Assembly: GCA_947381965.1 (NCBI GenBank)
Contig: CANCXX010000001.1
Span: forward strand, 84,789 to 148,788
DNA: 64,000 nucleotides
DNA from: an uncultured bacterium
Lineage (GTDB): Bacteria > Bacillota > Clostridia > Lachnospirales > Lachnospiraceae
Direction: 5' to 3'
Shown: positions 16,631 to 25,575 of the stretch, piece by piece
Position numbering within the stretch: position 1 is the stretch's first letter
How the letters are laid out: every line of letters starts with the position of its first letter
Notes under the pieces: generated by a model
The model's database searches: none
What the model saw: only the letters and a program-made list of their open reading frames with translations
Told to the model about the DNA's origin: nothing
Made by a program: the position numbers and the translations under genes

Positions 16631-18313
16631 CTATAACGGGTTGATTTTTACATCCCCCTGGGATTTTACAAACCTGCAGTGATCCGCCCTGTTTTTTACT
16701 GTCATTGATACGTCAGAAATACAGACCTGTACACCTCCATATACCTCATTACTTACTTCTATCCTGGCATTATCGCTGCCTGCCAGCATTTTTTCAAGCT
16801 GATTTATTTCCTTGCGGGCTTCCTCCAGTTCCTGCTTTAACTGCTTTTCTTTTTTAAGCATATCCTGGAAATTCTTTACCGCATCCTGTTTCATCCCTGC
16901 TTTCTGGGACAATTTCTGCGCCATGGCAACAAGTACAGGATGAATGTTATCTATTGCTTTTTGATTTTCAGTAACAAGTTTCTGGAGCTGTTGCAGACGC
17001 TGCTTCATATCAGGATCTGTTCCAACTTCCACTACTGTGGCCGCTCCCATAGGTGAACCTAATGTTTTCACCTGAATCAGACTGGAGGCGCTTACTTTAC
17101 CTCCTGTAATAAACCCTCTTCTGCCATTGACGAGAACTTCTGTTCCGGCAAGCACTTCACTGTGTAATATGGATTCTGTAGACACATACCCCCGTGCATT
17201 TACCTTTGCATTTTCCAGATATTTGGCGATTACATTTCCCCCTGCCTTTAATATCCCCTTTTCCATTCCATTCATACCACGGGCGATAATTATGTTTCCA
17301 TCTGCCTCAAGATATGCACCTTCAACCACACCCCTGACTTCTATGTCTCCCTGCGCCTTTACCGAAAAGTTGGTGCAGACATTTCCATTAACTTTTACAT
17401 TTCCATTATAGTCAATATTACCAGTTGAATTATCTACATTTTCAACTTCCAACACGTTGGAAACAAAAACTCTGTCATCCACTAAGGTTACATGACCGTC
17501 AACCTCAGAAATAATTTCAAGTTTATCCTCTGACAAATGGGCATTTCTCTCATGTTTAAGAACCATCTGCTTGATGCTTCTGGGATTAACTCTTTCACAG
17601 GAAATATTCATCCCCGCCTCTCCCGGATCTCCCGGAAACAATCTGGCTAACACATCTCCTTTTTTACAACTGCTGACTGTATTCAAATGAAAAAAGTCTA
17701 CGCTTCCATCTTCTTTCAGTGTAGGCTTCACAGACAAATCTGTCTCAAAATAATACTCTATCCGGGCATCCACACCATGTCTTGGCGGCTGTCCTTTCGC
17801 CACCACCAAATCCGTACAATATACAGGGCGCTGAAAAAACTTCTTTAATCCATCTTTTAAAACTCCGTATTTAACGCCTTCATACCCCAGTTCACTGATA
17901 AAGTCTTCTGCTGTAATTCTGGCTCCTCCCCCTGCCGGCGGGTAAAACCTTGCTACCGCCATCATTTTATCCGGACTGACCGTAAGTATATAGGATTCCT
18001 TTATATCCGCAATAGTCTTTGGCGTAAGCAAAAACTCATACTCTCCTGTTTGCGAAGAAGCTGCCTCCATAAGGCCTTTTTTTAGTACAGAAACATCAAC
18101 CTCCACATTATTCCTTGAAAAATATTCTATTAATTCCTTAATATTAACCGGTTTTCCTCCATCCTTAGGAAGAAACACCTTTAGATAAGTCCCCCCGCCG
18201 CCGCATACTAACTTAAAGAAACCGTTTCTCATATAAGCCCTCCATACCTTCTCAACCTGTAAAAATATTTTTACAGTGCCCCCATTCATAAGTTCCTGTA
18301 ACTTTATTGTCAT
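16631..18313 (-). CDS. fapA: FapA family protein (DUF342)
   Basis: A 560-residue protein of the FapA/DUF342 family, frequent at the end of clostridial and Bacillus flagellar-chemotaxis operons. Features are the N-terminal domain (about 1-240) including SVKPTLKEDGSVDFFHLNTV and RLFPGDPGEAGMNISCERVN, a beta-helix-like middle with repeated short steps (GNVKVNGNVCTNFSVKAQGD, VEGAYLEADGNIIIARG), and a helical, coiled-coil C-terminal part (about 440-510). The exact biochemical role is not established; DUF342 proteins are linked to polar or membrane organisation. It lies 25 bases after the fliA stop. Confidence 0.9.
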   Translation of the reverse strand: MTIKLQELMNGGTVKIFLQVEKVWRAYMRNGFFKLVCGGGGTYLKVFLPKDGGKPVNIKELIEYFSRNNVEVDVSVLKKGLMEAASSQTGEYEFLLTPKTIADIKESYILTVSPDKMMAVARFYPPAGGGARITAEDFISELGYEGVKYGVLKDGLKKFFQRPVYCTDLVVAKGQPPRHGVDARIEYYFETDLSVKPTLKEDGSVDFFHLNTVSSCKKGDVLARLFPGDPGEAGMNISCERVNPRSIKQMVLKHERNAHLSEDKLEIISEVDGHVTLVDDRVFVSNVLEVENVDNSTGNIDYNGNVKVNGNVCTNFSVKAQGDIEVRGVVEGAYLEADGNIIIARGMNGMEKGILKAGGNVIAKYLENAKVNARGYVSTESILHSEVLAGTEVLVNGRRGFITGGKVSASSLIQVKTLGSPMGAATVVEVGTDPDMKQRLQQLQKLVTENQKAIDNIHPVLVAMAQKLSQKAGMKQDAVKNFQDMLKKEKQLKQELEEARKEINQLEKMLAGSDNARIEVSNEVYGGVQVCISDVSMTVKNRADHCRFVKSQGDVKINPL

Positions 18314-18337
18314 CAGCTGATATAGCCATGATATCTG

Positions 18338-19117
18338 TTACATAGAAAATATTCCCATATAGTTTCCCATTTTTGTTTTCATTTTCTGAAGCGCTCTGGT
18401 ATGCAGCTGTGATATTCTTGATTCAGAAACCTCAAGTACATTACTGATTTCTTTAAGAGTCAGGTCTTCATAATAATAAAGCAGGATAACTTTCTTTTCC
18501 TTTTCCGTTAAAAGTTCAAGCGCCTGTTCTAATATTTTTTTCAGCTCCTTTTTTTCTATTACTTCTTCAGGACTGTCAAAATGATATTGATTACTTTGCT
18601 GTGCTGGCACTTCACTGCCTGATTCCATAAACTCGTTAAGGGAGACAACACTTGAAATTTTCATCTGGGACTGCCATACAGTATAATCCTCATCCGATAT
18701 TCCCAGGCTCTTGGCAATTTCTTCATCTGTTGCAGCACGTCCCGTGGCAGACTCAATTTCTTTCATCGCCGCATCTATTTTTTTCTGTTTCTGTCTGATT
18801 GTCCTGGGAATCCAGTCCATTTTCCTAATCTGGTCCAAAATAGCGCCACGGATACGCAGACTTGCATAAGTTTCAAATTTGACAGCCTTCATACTGTCAA
18901 ATTTATCTATAGCATCAATCAGTCCAAATATACCATAACTCACCAGGTCATCATACTCCACATTATACCCCAAATACATACTAAGACGACCTGCCACAAG
19001 TTTTACAAGCGGCGCATACTCTAATATCAGCTTCTCCCTGACTTCCGGCGATTTCGTTTTTGCATAACTATCCCAAAGCCTGTTTTTTCCTGCCTCGTCC
19101 ATTGCTCCCTCCATCAC
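18338..19117 (-). CDS. fliA: RNA polymerase sigma factor FliA/WhiG family (sigma-28)
   Basis: A 259-residue sigma factor directing late flagellar genes such as flagellin. Region 2 is seen in LILEYAPLVKLVAGRLSMYL, DLVSYGIFGLIDAIDKFD and KFETYASLRIRGAILDQIRK, followed by MDWIPRTIRQKQK typical of FliA/WhiG. Region 4 is LTEKEKKVILLYYYEDLTLKEIS and VLEVSESRISQLHTRAL. In B. subtilis the equivalent sigD also sits near the end of the fla/che operon, after cheD, as here. The likely anti-sigma factor FlgM is not in the window. Confidence 0.95.
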   Translation of the reverse strand: MMEGAMDEAGKNRLWDSYAKTKSPEVREKLILEYAPLVKLVAGRLSMYLGYNVEYDDLVSYGIFGLIDAIDKFDSMKAVKFETYASLRIRGAILDQIRKMDWIPRTIRQKQKKIDAAMKEIESATGRAATDEEIAKSLGISDEDYTVWQSQMKISSVVSLNEFMESGSEVPAQQSNQYHFDSPEEVIEKKELKKILEQALELLTEKEKKVILLYYYEDLTLKEISNVLEVSESRISQLHTRALQKMKTKMGNYMGIFSM

Positions 19118-19123
19118 CTAAGA

Positions 19124-19420
19124 TTATGCATTATTTCCTGTCAGATTATCTTGTGCGTTCCTCATTGCATTATCCCCGTCTTCTGTGGGCGCATCCTTTT
19201 CTATGACCTCTCCTTCTTTTGTTTCTTCTTCAATAATCTGTTCAACAAAAGAACAAATCTTTCTCTGAATAAACCAGCCTGCCAGATAAAAAATAAGAAG
19301 AACCGCCAGAAGGACCGGCAGTGTCTGTTTCATACTATAATGAAAACTAAACATCAATATACTTACCACCGCTCCAGCAAAAAGCATCAAAAACGGTGCA
19401 AATAATTTACTTTTTTTCAT
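19124..19420 (-). CDS. Small two-helix membrane protein of unknown function
   Basis: 98 residues: two hydrophobic helices (about 8-27 and 32-50), then an acidic hydrophilic tail (EEETKEGEVIEKDAPTEDGD and on) probably in the cytoplasm. Its start overlaps the end of cheD by four bases (ATGA type), and fliA begins six bases after its stop, so it is translated with the chemotaxis block. The place corresponds to that of the small protein SwrB or similar unknown genes between cheD and sigD in Bacillus operons; similarity to SwrB is positional only and not proven by sequence. Confidence 0.65.
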   Translation of the reverse strand: MKKSKLFAPFLMLFAGAVVSILMFSFHYSMKQTLPVLLAVLLIFYLAGWFIQRKICSFVEQIIEEETKEGEVIEKDAPTEDGDNAMRNAQDNLTGNNA

Positions 19421-19902
19421 ATAACCTTCTCCGGCATACCCACTGACCGAATGACAAAATCTCCGCTTTTGGGATAAAAGATTACGGTTCTGCCATATGT
19501 CTTCCCCGTGTCCTGGGCAAGAATTGGTATTCGTAACTGGTTAAGCTTCTTTTTACTTGCCATCACATTCCTGTCACCAACACGTATCATATCGCTTTTA
19601 CTGCCAAACGCAAACATTTGGGCGCCACCTGCAATCTTCGCCACAAGCCTGCCTCTGTTAGCTCCCATGCGGACAATCTCTTTTACCATATCTTCTATCC
19701 CTGTATCAGCAAATTTCGGCCTGTTTGAATTATTTTTTATTTCTGTACTGTCTGGCAGCATAATATGTGCCAGCCCTCCAATTCCTGTTCCTGGATCCCT
19801 AATGGCAATTCCCACACAGGAACCTAATCCTAAGGTTGTCACTGCGTCATCGCCCCTGCAGGTTTTCCAGTCAGCCATTCCCACTTTAATAACTTCACTC
19901 AT
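19417..19902 (-). CDS. cheD: Chemoreceptor glutamine deamidase CheD
   Basis: CheD deamidates glutamines of methyl-accepting receptors and, bound to CheC, helps adaptation. The 161-residue protein has the catalytic cysteine in LGLGSCVGIAIRD (Cys29) and histidine in GGLAHIMLPDS (His46), followed by AKIAGGAQMF, all typical. It follows cheC by 37 bases. Together with CheC and FliY this is the Bacillus-type adaptation system. Confidence 0.96.
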   Translation of the reverse strand: MSEVIKVGMADWKTCRGDDAVTTLGLGSCVGIAIRDPGTGIGGLAHIMLPDSTEIKNNSNRPKFADTGIEDMVKEIVRMGANRGRLVAKIAGGAQMFAFGSKSDMIRVGDRNVMASKKKLNQLRIPILAQDTGKTYGRTVIFYPKSGDFVIRSVGMPEKVI

Positions 19903-19939
19903 CTTTGCAAGAGTCTCCCGTTTATTTTTCTTCCGAAAT

Positions 19940-20575
19940 CTAAATTACACCAAGAGATGTCAGAATTCTTTCATAAGACTCCATTTCCGGAATCATAATA
20001 AAATAACCATCCAATTCCACATCATCGGAGAACTGTGTCTCTATCAGCAGAATCTTATCTCCTAAAACGCCAAACTCCACAGCTGGAACACTAAGAAGCG
20101 CAGCCGCCATGTCTATTCCAACCTGAGGTACTGATGGGTAAATTTTTAAATTAGTGAGCCCTGATAAAGCATTTAAATAGGCGCCAGTTATAATATTCCC
20201 CACCTCTTTAATTGCAGAAAGTTCCATTTCCCCAAATTCATACTCACCAGCCGTCTGTTCATCAATACCAAGCATCCCACACATAAGTTTATTAACCAGA
20301 TGTGCCGCTGCTGACTTTGTAAGAATAAACATCATGCTGCCTTCCACATCCCCCTCAACCTGAAGATAAATTCCAACCATAATCTGGTCGTCTCCACCTA
20401 CCACATTGCCCAGTTCCTGAAATTCCAGCAGCCTGACCTGGGGTACCGACATATCCACTTTACAGTCTATCATCTGCGCAAGAGCTGTTGTCGCATTACC
20501 GGCTCCGATGTTGCCCAGTTCCTTCAGCACATCAAAATATTGGTTTGTCAATTGCTCCATACTAAGGTCCTTCAT
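19940..20575 (-). CDS. cheC: CheY-P phosphatase CheC
   Basis: 211 residues with two copies of the phosphatase signature: LKELGNIGAGNATTALAQ near the N-terminus and LSAIKEVGNIITGAYLNALS in the middle, each carrying the Glu and Asn that attack CheY-phosphate. CheC also forms a complex with CheD. AGGAGGGG lies just before ATG 20575. Order cheA-cheW-cheC-cheD-sigma is the same as in B. subtilis. Confidence 0.96.
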   Translation of the reverse strand: MKDLSMEQLTNQYFDVLKELGNIGAGNATTALAQMIDCKVDMSVPQVRLLEFQELGNVVGGDDQIMVGIYLQVEGDVEGSMMFILTKSAAAHLVNKLMCGMLGIDEQTAGEYEFGEMELSAIKEVGNIITGAYLNALSGLTNLKIYPSVPQVGIDMAAALLSVPAVEFGVLGDKILLIETQFSDDVELDGYFIMIPEMESYERILTSLGVI

Positions 20576-20617
20576 GGCCCCTCCTATTTATATAACATTT
20601 TGTCATTATTATTTCAT

Positions 20618-21097
20618 TTATTTTTCCATTGCCACAACACTAAGGTCCAGCAGCGATATCAGCTCGTGCTCATGCTTGCCAATGCCTGAAATAAAAGTAT
20701 CTTTTTCTTCTTTTCCATCATAGGATACTTTTTCAATGTTTTCTATTCCAAGAGTAACTACTTCTTTCACCTCATCGACAATAATTCCAATCATACCATG
20801 CTGCTCCAGCTTTAAAATAATAATTCTGGTAGCCTTTGTAATTTCATCAGCCGGAAGCTCCATCTTAAGGCGAAGACTCATAACCGGAATAACTTCCCCA
20901 CGGAGATTAATAACGCCCTTTAGATAATTGGCTACTTTCGGCACCCGTGTAATATGCTGCATACGTACAATATTATCTACAAACTTAATATCTATACCAT
21001 ATTGTTCATTTCCCAGCTTAATGACAATAAACTGGATACTTCCATATTCTGCTTTTTTCTCAGATGTTTTTACACCAGACACTTTAAGTTCATCCAT
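20618..21097 (-). CDS. cheW: Chemotaxis coupling protein CheW
   Basis: A single CheW domain protein of 159 residues linking receptors to CheA. Typical segments are IQFIVIKLGNEQYGIDIKFV, HITRVPKVANYLKGVINLRG and EVIPVMSLRLKM, then IIVDEVKEVVTL. GGGGGG precedes ATG 21097. It follows cheA by 18 bases. Confidence 0.97.
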   Translation of the reverse strand: MDELKVSGVKTSEKKAEYGSIQFIVIKLGNEQYGIDIKFVDNIVRMQHITRVPKVANYLKGVINLRGEVIPVMSLRLKMELPADEITKATRIIILKLEQHGMIGIIVDEVKEVVTLGIENIEKVSYDGKEEKDTFISGIGKHEHELISLLDLSVVAMEK

Positions 21098-21115
21098 TGC
21101 TCTTTCCCCCCTGTC

Positions 21116-23227
21116 CTATATCAATGCGTTGGCATCCAGGATAAGTGCTACCTCGCCATCGCCAAGTATTGTTGCTCCACTGATAATCTTACATTTACTG
21201 ATATATCTGCCAAGAGATTTGATAACAATTTCCTGCTGTCCCATCAGTTCGTCTGCTACCAGACCAGCAAGTTTTTCTCCCTTTTTGACGATTACCACTA
21301 CCATATTTTCATCTGGTGACTTACTGCTTTCAATATCCAGTTCCTTGCTTAATCTTATAATCGGAATAACGGAATCACGCAGATTTATCACTTCTCTGTT
21401 CTGGACCAGCTTAATATCATTCGGACTGATATCCTCTATCGTCTGAATACTTCCCAGGGAAATTGCATATTTCTCACCACCGACTGCAACCATCAGCGCC
21501 TGTATAATTGCAAGGGTCAATGGAAGTCTGATTATCCACGTGCTTCCTTCTTCCAGCTTGGACTTTACTTCTACTTCCCCGCTAAGCGCTTCTATCTTTG
21601 ATTTTACAACATCCAGACCCACGCCACGTCCTGAAACATCTGAAATCTGTTTTGCAGTGGAAAATCCTGCATTGAACAGAAGATTGATAATCTCCTTCTC
21701 ACTCATGTTTTCTCCCTGGTCATAAGTGATTACTCCCCGTTCAATCGCTTTATTTTTAACGGCCTCCACATCAATACCGTTGCCATCATCCCTGACTTCA
21801 ATTACAACATTATTACCATCCTGATACGCATCAAGGAAAATAGATCCAACTTCAGGTTTTCCTCTGTGGGCACGTACCTCTGCCGACTCAAGTCCATGGT
21901 CTGCTGAATTACGGAGCAAGTGCATTAAAGGATCACCAATTTCATCTACAACTGTTCTGTCCAGCTCTGTCTCTTCACCAGACATATACAGTTCCATTTT
22001 TTTGTTCAGTTTCTTTGAAAGATCCCTGATCATTCTTGGGAATTTGCTTACAACACTTTCAATAGGAACCATCCGCACCTTCATAACAGATTCATGCAGA
22101 TTGGTCGTAACACTCTCAAGATACTCTATCTGTTCATTAAATCCCGAACCGGTAACGCCATCTGCGCTGGAAGCTGACACCAGTGAGTTTTTGGCAATAA
22201 TCAGCTCACTTACAAGATTCATCAGCACATCCAGCTTTTCAATATCCACACGTACGGTTCTGTTTACCACTGGTTTGCCAGATGCTTTTTTGTCGTTTGG
22301 CTTTACTGTCGGTGCAGGCGCAGCTGCCGGAACCGCCGGGACCGGCTTGGTTTCAGACGGCCGTACTTCTGAAATAACAGGTTCTTCTTCCTTTTCCTTT
22401 TCTTTCTCTTTTTCCTCTTCTGCCAGCCCCTCAAACTCATATGGCGCGCCAAGAACCTTCTCTATTTCAGAAACATTTCTTGCTACCTGTAGGATCTCAT
22501 CCAAAGGATTAACGGAAACAATGATCAGGCTGAAATCCAGGTCAAACTTTTCATCCTCAATATCCTGAGCCGGAGGATCACACACAATAATCTCCGCCTT
22601 TTCTTCAATTGCTTTATATACAAGGAATGCACGGGCTGATTTTAAAAGGCAGGTTTCCTGTACATACACAGTAACCCCATAAACATTCTTCCCCTGTGCT
22701 TTTGCAGTGGATAAAACCAGCCGTTCTGACTCCCCAAGTCTGACGTCTGTCCACTTTTCCAGCAATTCTTCTTCCGGAGTGACTTCAGGTTCCTTGACAG
22801 AACTTTCTTCTTTCTTTTGAGCCTGTTTTGCCTCTCCTTTTCCGCCTTCTTTCAGAAAATCATTCAACTGGCTGATCAAATGCTGGTTTTCATTGGTTCC
22901 CTCATCTGCTGTTTCCTGAATATTGCTGGTATATTCCTCCAGTGCATCCAAACACTGGAACAAAAGATCAATCAGACTTGATTTCACTTTCATTGTTCCA
23001 TTTCTTATTTCAGAAAATACATTCTCCATATCATGGGTAAGGGCCTGCATACGTTTATATCCCATAGTTCCTGCCATACCCTTTAAGGAATGAGCCGCGC
23101 GGAAAATTTCGTTAATTGTATCCACATCTTCCGGTTCCTGCTCAAGTTTTAAAATCTGTCCATTCAGACTTTCCAAGTGTTCTTTTGTTTCGTCCAGAAA
23201 AATCTCAAGATATTGATTGACATCCAT
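21116..23227 (-). CDS. cheA: Chemotaxis histidine kinase CheA
   Basis: From ATG 23227 (GGGGG ten bases upstream) the kinase has 703 residues. Order of domains: HPt with phospho-accepting His46 in FRAAHSLKGMAGTMG; a P2 CheY-binding domain around GVTVYVQETCLLKSARAFLV; a Glu/Pro/Ala-rich linker; the dimerisation helices DVLMNLVSELIIAKNSLV; an ATPase domain with N box DPLMHLLRNSADHGLE, VRDDGNGID and GRGVGLDVVK; and a C-terminal CheW-like domain ending with ILDANALI. The upstream extension of the frame overlaps cheB and is not used. It starts two bases after the cheB stop, so the two are tightly coupled. Confidence 0.97.
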   Translation of the reverse strand: MDVNQYLEIFLDETKEHLESLNGQILKLEQEPEDVDTINEIFRAAHSLKGMAGTMGYKRMQALTHDMENVFSEIRNGTMKVKSSLIDLLFQCLDALEEYTSNIQETADEGTNENQHLISQLNDFLKEGGKGEAKQAQKKEESSVKEPEVTPEEELLEKWTDVRLGESERLVLSTAKAQGKNVYGVTVYVQETCLLKSARAFLVYKAIEEKAEIIVCDPPAQDIEDEKFDLDFSLIIVSVNPLDEILQVARNVSEIEKVLGAPYEFEGLAEEEKEKEKEKEEEPVISEVRPSETKPVPAVPAAAPAPTVKPNDKKASGKPVVNRTVRVDIEKLDVLMNLVSELIIAKNSLVSASSADGVTGSGFNEQIEYLESVTTNLHESVMKVRMVPIESVVSKFPRMIRDLSKKLNKKMELYMSGEETELDRTVVDEIGDPLMHLLRNSADHGLESAEVRAHRGKPEVGSIFLDAYQDGNNVVIEVRDDGNGIDVEAVKNKAIERGVITYDQGENMSEKEIINLLFNAGFSTAKQISDVSGRGVGLDVVKSKIEALSGEVEVKSKLEEGSTWIIRLPLTLAIIQALMVAVGGEKYAISLGSIQTIEDISPNDIKLVQNREVINLRDSVIPIIRLSKELDIESSKSPDENMVVVIVKKGEKLAGLVADELMGQQEIVIKSLGRYISKCKIISGATILGDGEVALILDANALI

Positions 23228-23229
23228 AC

Positions 23230-23835
23230 TTATAATACCCCCACGTTCTTTGTAATTTCCTGTGCTATCTGCTCTAGTGATATTCCCCTTGCAACAAGAC
23301 CAGCTGCTACAATGCTTCTGGGCATTCCATAAACTGTACATGTTGCTTCGCTTTGAGCAAATACCATTGTTTTCTTTTTCAGTTTCAAATTTTTAATTCC
23401 CACTGTTCCATCTGCCCCCATGCCTGTAAGTACCGCACAGACCACTTCATCGTATCCGCAGCCTGCCAGTGATTCATACATGTAATTGGCACAAGGCCTC
23501 ACACCTTCTCTTGGAGGTTCATCTGAATAGCGTATCACATGCCTGGCCCCGCTCTTTACTGCTTTCATATGTCTTCCCCCCCGTGCCAGGTAAACCTGTC
23601 CCGGAATCAGCACATCGCCGTCCGCCGCCTCCTTAACGGCAATCGGGCTTAACATATTAAGCCGCCCTGCCAGTGCCTCCGTAAATCCTGCCGGCATATG
23701 TTGTACAATCATAACCGGTGCATTCAGACTGGCTGGCAGCAATGGGATTAATTTTTGCAACGCCTTTGGTCCGCCGGTAGAACTGGCGATTGCAACAATT
23801 TTTCTTCCGGCTCTTATTTCGTCTGCTTTAATCAT
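23230..23835 (-). CDS. cheB: Stand-alone CheB methylesterase catalytic domain (no receiver domain)
   Basis: CheB removes methyl groups from receptor glutamates. This 201-residue protein is only the catalytic domain: IASSTGGPKAL (Ser19), VQHMPAGFT (His46), LARGGRHM and LTGMGADG (Asp142). The N-terminal CheY-like receiver and linker present in ordinary CheB (about 350 residues) are absent, and 23836-23918 is too short to hold them in another frame before the PilZ gene, so this is not a recent frameshift. Activity would not be controlled by CheA phosphorylation in the usual way. A TGTTATAAT extended -10 box at 23875-23883 may give an internal promoter. Confidence 0.92.
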   Translation of the reverse strand: MIKADEIRAGRKIVAIASSTGGPKALQKLIPLLPASLNAPVMIVQHMPAGFTEALAGRLNMLSPIAVKEAADGDVLIPGQVYLARGGRHMKAVKSGARHVIRYSDEPPREGVRPCANYMYESLAGCGYDEVVCAVLTGMGADGTVGIKNLKLKKKTMVFAQSEATCTVYGMPRSIVAAGLVARGISLEQIAQEITKNVGVL

Positions 23836-23874
23836 GTTAGATCATCTCACCAACCATTATTCTTAATATGTAAT

Positions 23875-23883
23875 ATTATAACA
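23875..23883 (-). promoter_or_regulatory. Extended -10 box upstream of cheB
   Basis: Minus-strand TGTTATAAT matches an extended -10 (TGnTATAAT) about 40 bases before cheB ATG 23835. No good -35 at 16-18 bases is visible. It could raise expression of cheB-cheA-cheW-cheC-cheD-fliA within the long operon. Confidence 0.4.
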
Positions 23884-23918
23884 CAAAGAACGCTTCACAT
23901 AAGTGCAAAGTAATCAAA

Positions 23919-24641
23919 TTACAAACCTTTTCCCCGGTTTCTGTGTTTTCTTTCTTCTTCAAAAATATAACGGATAATTTCTTCCCTTTCTCTGGCGTCC
24001 AAGTTGACAAACTGAACCCGATGCTCATAAGACCCTGGCGTATCCTGAAGTTCCCGGACTTTTAATACCTTAGCAGCCAGTGTAGTTTCTTTCTCCTTAC
24101 CATCCAGGATAATATTCCCTTGACAACAGATAAAGCTGTCTGGCTTATAATAAGCTCTTCCTACAAAGCGCATACCGCCGCCGCTTAAATCCACCACAAT
24201 CCCCTTTTTAACAGGCAGCCCCGGTACTATAAATCTGTCACCCTTTAGAATTGCTTCCGTTTCCTCCTCTACAAGGGCTCTCGTTCCGATTTCCAGTGCA
24301 CAGCTTAACCTAAAATACTCCCGTCTCTGGAACTTTTTCAGACTGGTTGTAAGTTCTAAGAGAAGCAAATGCTTATTTTCAGATTTGTATTTGTCCACCG
24401 CCATGGCAGAACACTGGAACTGGCCCGAAGAAGTATAAATATACAAATCATATTCCTCATTTATTGGAAGGGCTATCAGCTTATTCTTTTCAATCGGAAT
24501 TAAAATTTCTATTCTGTCATCTGAAATAGTGTCCCATACCAGTGACTTGTACATCTTATTTGTCCCTGTATCATTTAATCTGGTTCCTCTTATCGCCTGT
24601 ATTTCTATCCTGTTTCCTGGCGCAACATATTTAGAAAGCAT
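23919..24641 (-). CDS. PilZ-domain c-di-GMP-binding protein (YcgR-like)
   Basis: 240 residues. The N-terminal domain (about 1-100) is like the YcgR/PilZN brake domain; the C-terminal PilZ domain begins with FQRREYFRLSC (RxxxR: Arg107, Arg111) and continues with VVDLSGGGMRF (DxSxxG: Asp151, Ser153, Gly156), the two c-di-GMP-binding motifs. Family members slow the motor by acting on MotA or the rotor when c-di-GMP rises. It sits between flhG and cheB, as ylxH-neighbouring PilZ genes do in clostridia. GGAGGG precedes ATG 24641. Confidence 0.92.
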   Translation of the reverse strand: MLSKYVAPGNRIEIQAIRGTRLNDTGTNKMYKSLVWDTISDDRIEILIPIEKNKLIALPINEEYDLYIYTSSGQFQCSAMAVDKYKSENKHLLLLELTTSLKKFQRREYFRLSCALEIGTRALVEEETEAILKGDRFIVPGLPVKKGIVVDLSGGGMRFVGRAYYKPDSFICCQGNIILDGKEKETTLAAKVLKVRELQDTPGSYEHRVQFVNLDAREREEIIRYIFEEERKHRNRGKGL

Positions 24642-24653
24642 ACAAAACCCTCC

Positions 24654-25541
24654 TTAATGTTTTTTTCCTGATATAATGTGAGAAAAAAACGCTGCCATTC
24701 CTCTCTTGGGAACACTCAATGTTTTTTCCATATTCATTAAATTTACAGCAATCATTTCATAGGCAAGCGCCGATTTTGCAGAAGGCGCCTGAAGGGATAC
24801 CGGCATCTGCTGCATCACTGCCTTGGAAAGCTGGCTGTCCTGAGGCACCGCCCCCAAATATTCAACAGGTATCTTTAAATACCTGCTTACCACAGCATTC
24901 AGCTTGTTAAATAATGTATTTCCTTCGTTTTGTGTTTCTACCTTATTTGCGATTACTTTAATCTGGGAATCCTCACTTGAAAATCTTGGATGCCGGTTCA
25001 AAGCCTTAATCAAAGAATACGAATCTGTAATTGAAGTTGGCTCTGGCGTGGTAACAAGCAAAATTTCTCCGCTTGCTACAAGAAATTCCAAAACCGCATC
25101 GGAAATTCCAGCTCCTGTATCGACTATAATAATATCTGCAATCGCATCTAATTCCGTCAAATTCTGAATGATATATGATAAGTAGTCTTTCCCTAAATTC
25201 GAAAGTCCCGCAATACCTGACCCACCTGATATAAAGCCTACTTCCATCGGACCCCAAGTAATAATTTCTTTAATGTTTTTTCCCTGATAAATCAAATCAC
25301 ACAAATTATGCCTGGGTACTGCACCAAACATAATTTCAATATTTGCAAGACCAAAATCAGCATCCAGAATAATAACTCTTTTTCCCATTTTACGAAACTG
25401 AATTGCGAGATTTATTGCTGTATTTGATTTGCCTACACCGCCTTTACCACTTGTAACCGTAATTACCCTTGCCATTGGCTTATTCTGCTGGGCTATGCTG
25501 CCTGCTTTGATAATATTTCTTAACCGTTCGGCCTGATCCAT
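24654..25541 (-). CDS. flhG: Flagellar number regulator FlhG (MinD-like ATPase)
   Basis: A 295-residue MinD/ParA-type ATPase (YlxH/FleN) controlling flagellar number or placement with FlhF. The deviant Walker A is VTSGKGGVGKSNTAINLA (about 30-46), followed by VIILDADFGLANIEIM and IIVDTGAGISDAVLEF. The N-terminus DQAERLRNI matches the FlhG motif that stimulates FlhF GTPase. It follows flhF by 34 bases. Confidence 0.95.
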   Translation of the reverse strand: MDQAERLRNIIKAGSIAQQNKPMARVITVTSGKGGVGKSNTAINLAIQFRKMGKRVIILDADFGLANIEIMFGAVPRHNLCDLIYQGKNIKEIITWGPMEVGFISGGSGIAGLSNLGKDYLSYIIQNLTELDAIADIIIVDTGAGISDAVLEFLVASGEILLVTTPEPTSITDSYSLIKALNRHPRFSSEDSQIKVIANKVETQNEGNTLFNKLNAVVSRYLKIPVEYLGAVPQDSQLSKAVMQQMPVSLQAPSAKSALAYEMIAVNLMNMEKTLSVPKRGMAAFFSHIISGKKH

Positions 25542-25575
25542 CCATCTACCTCACTCACCTATGGTTTTATCGTTA

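Noticed and set aside
23836-23918. cheB as a truncated pseudogene with its receiver lost by frameshift
   Set aside because: No receiver-like residues (acidic pair, DxxMP, KP) occur upstream in any frame and the PilZ gene directly precedes; the catalytic residues are intact.
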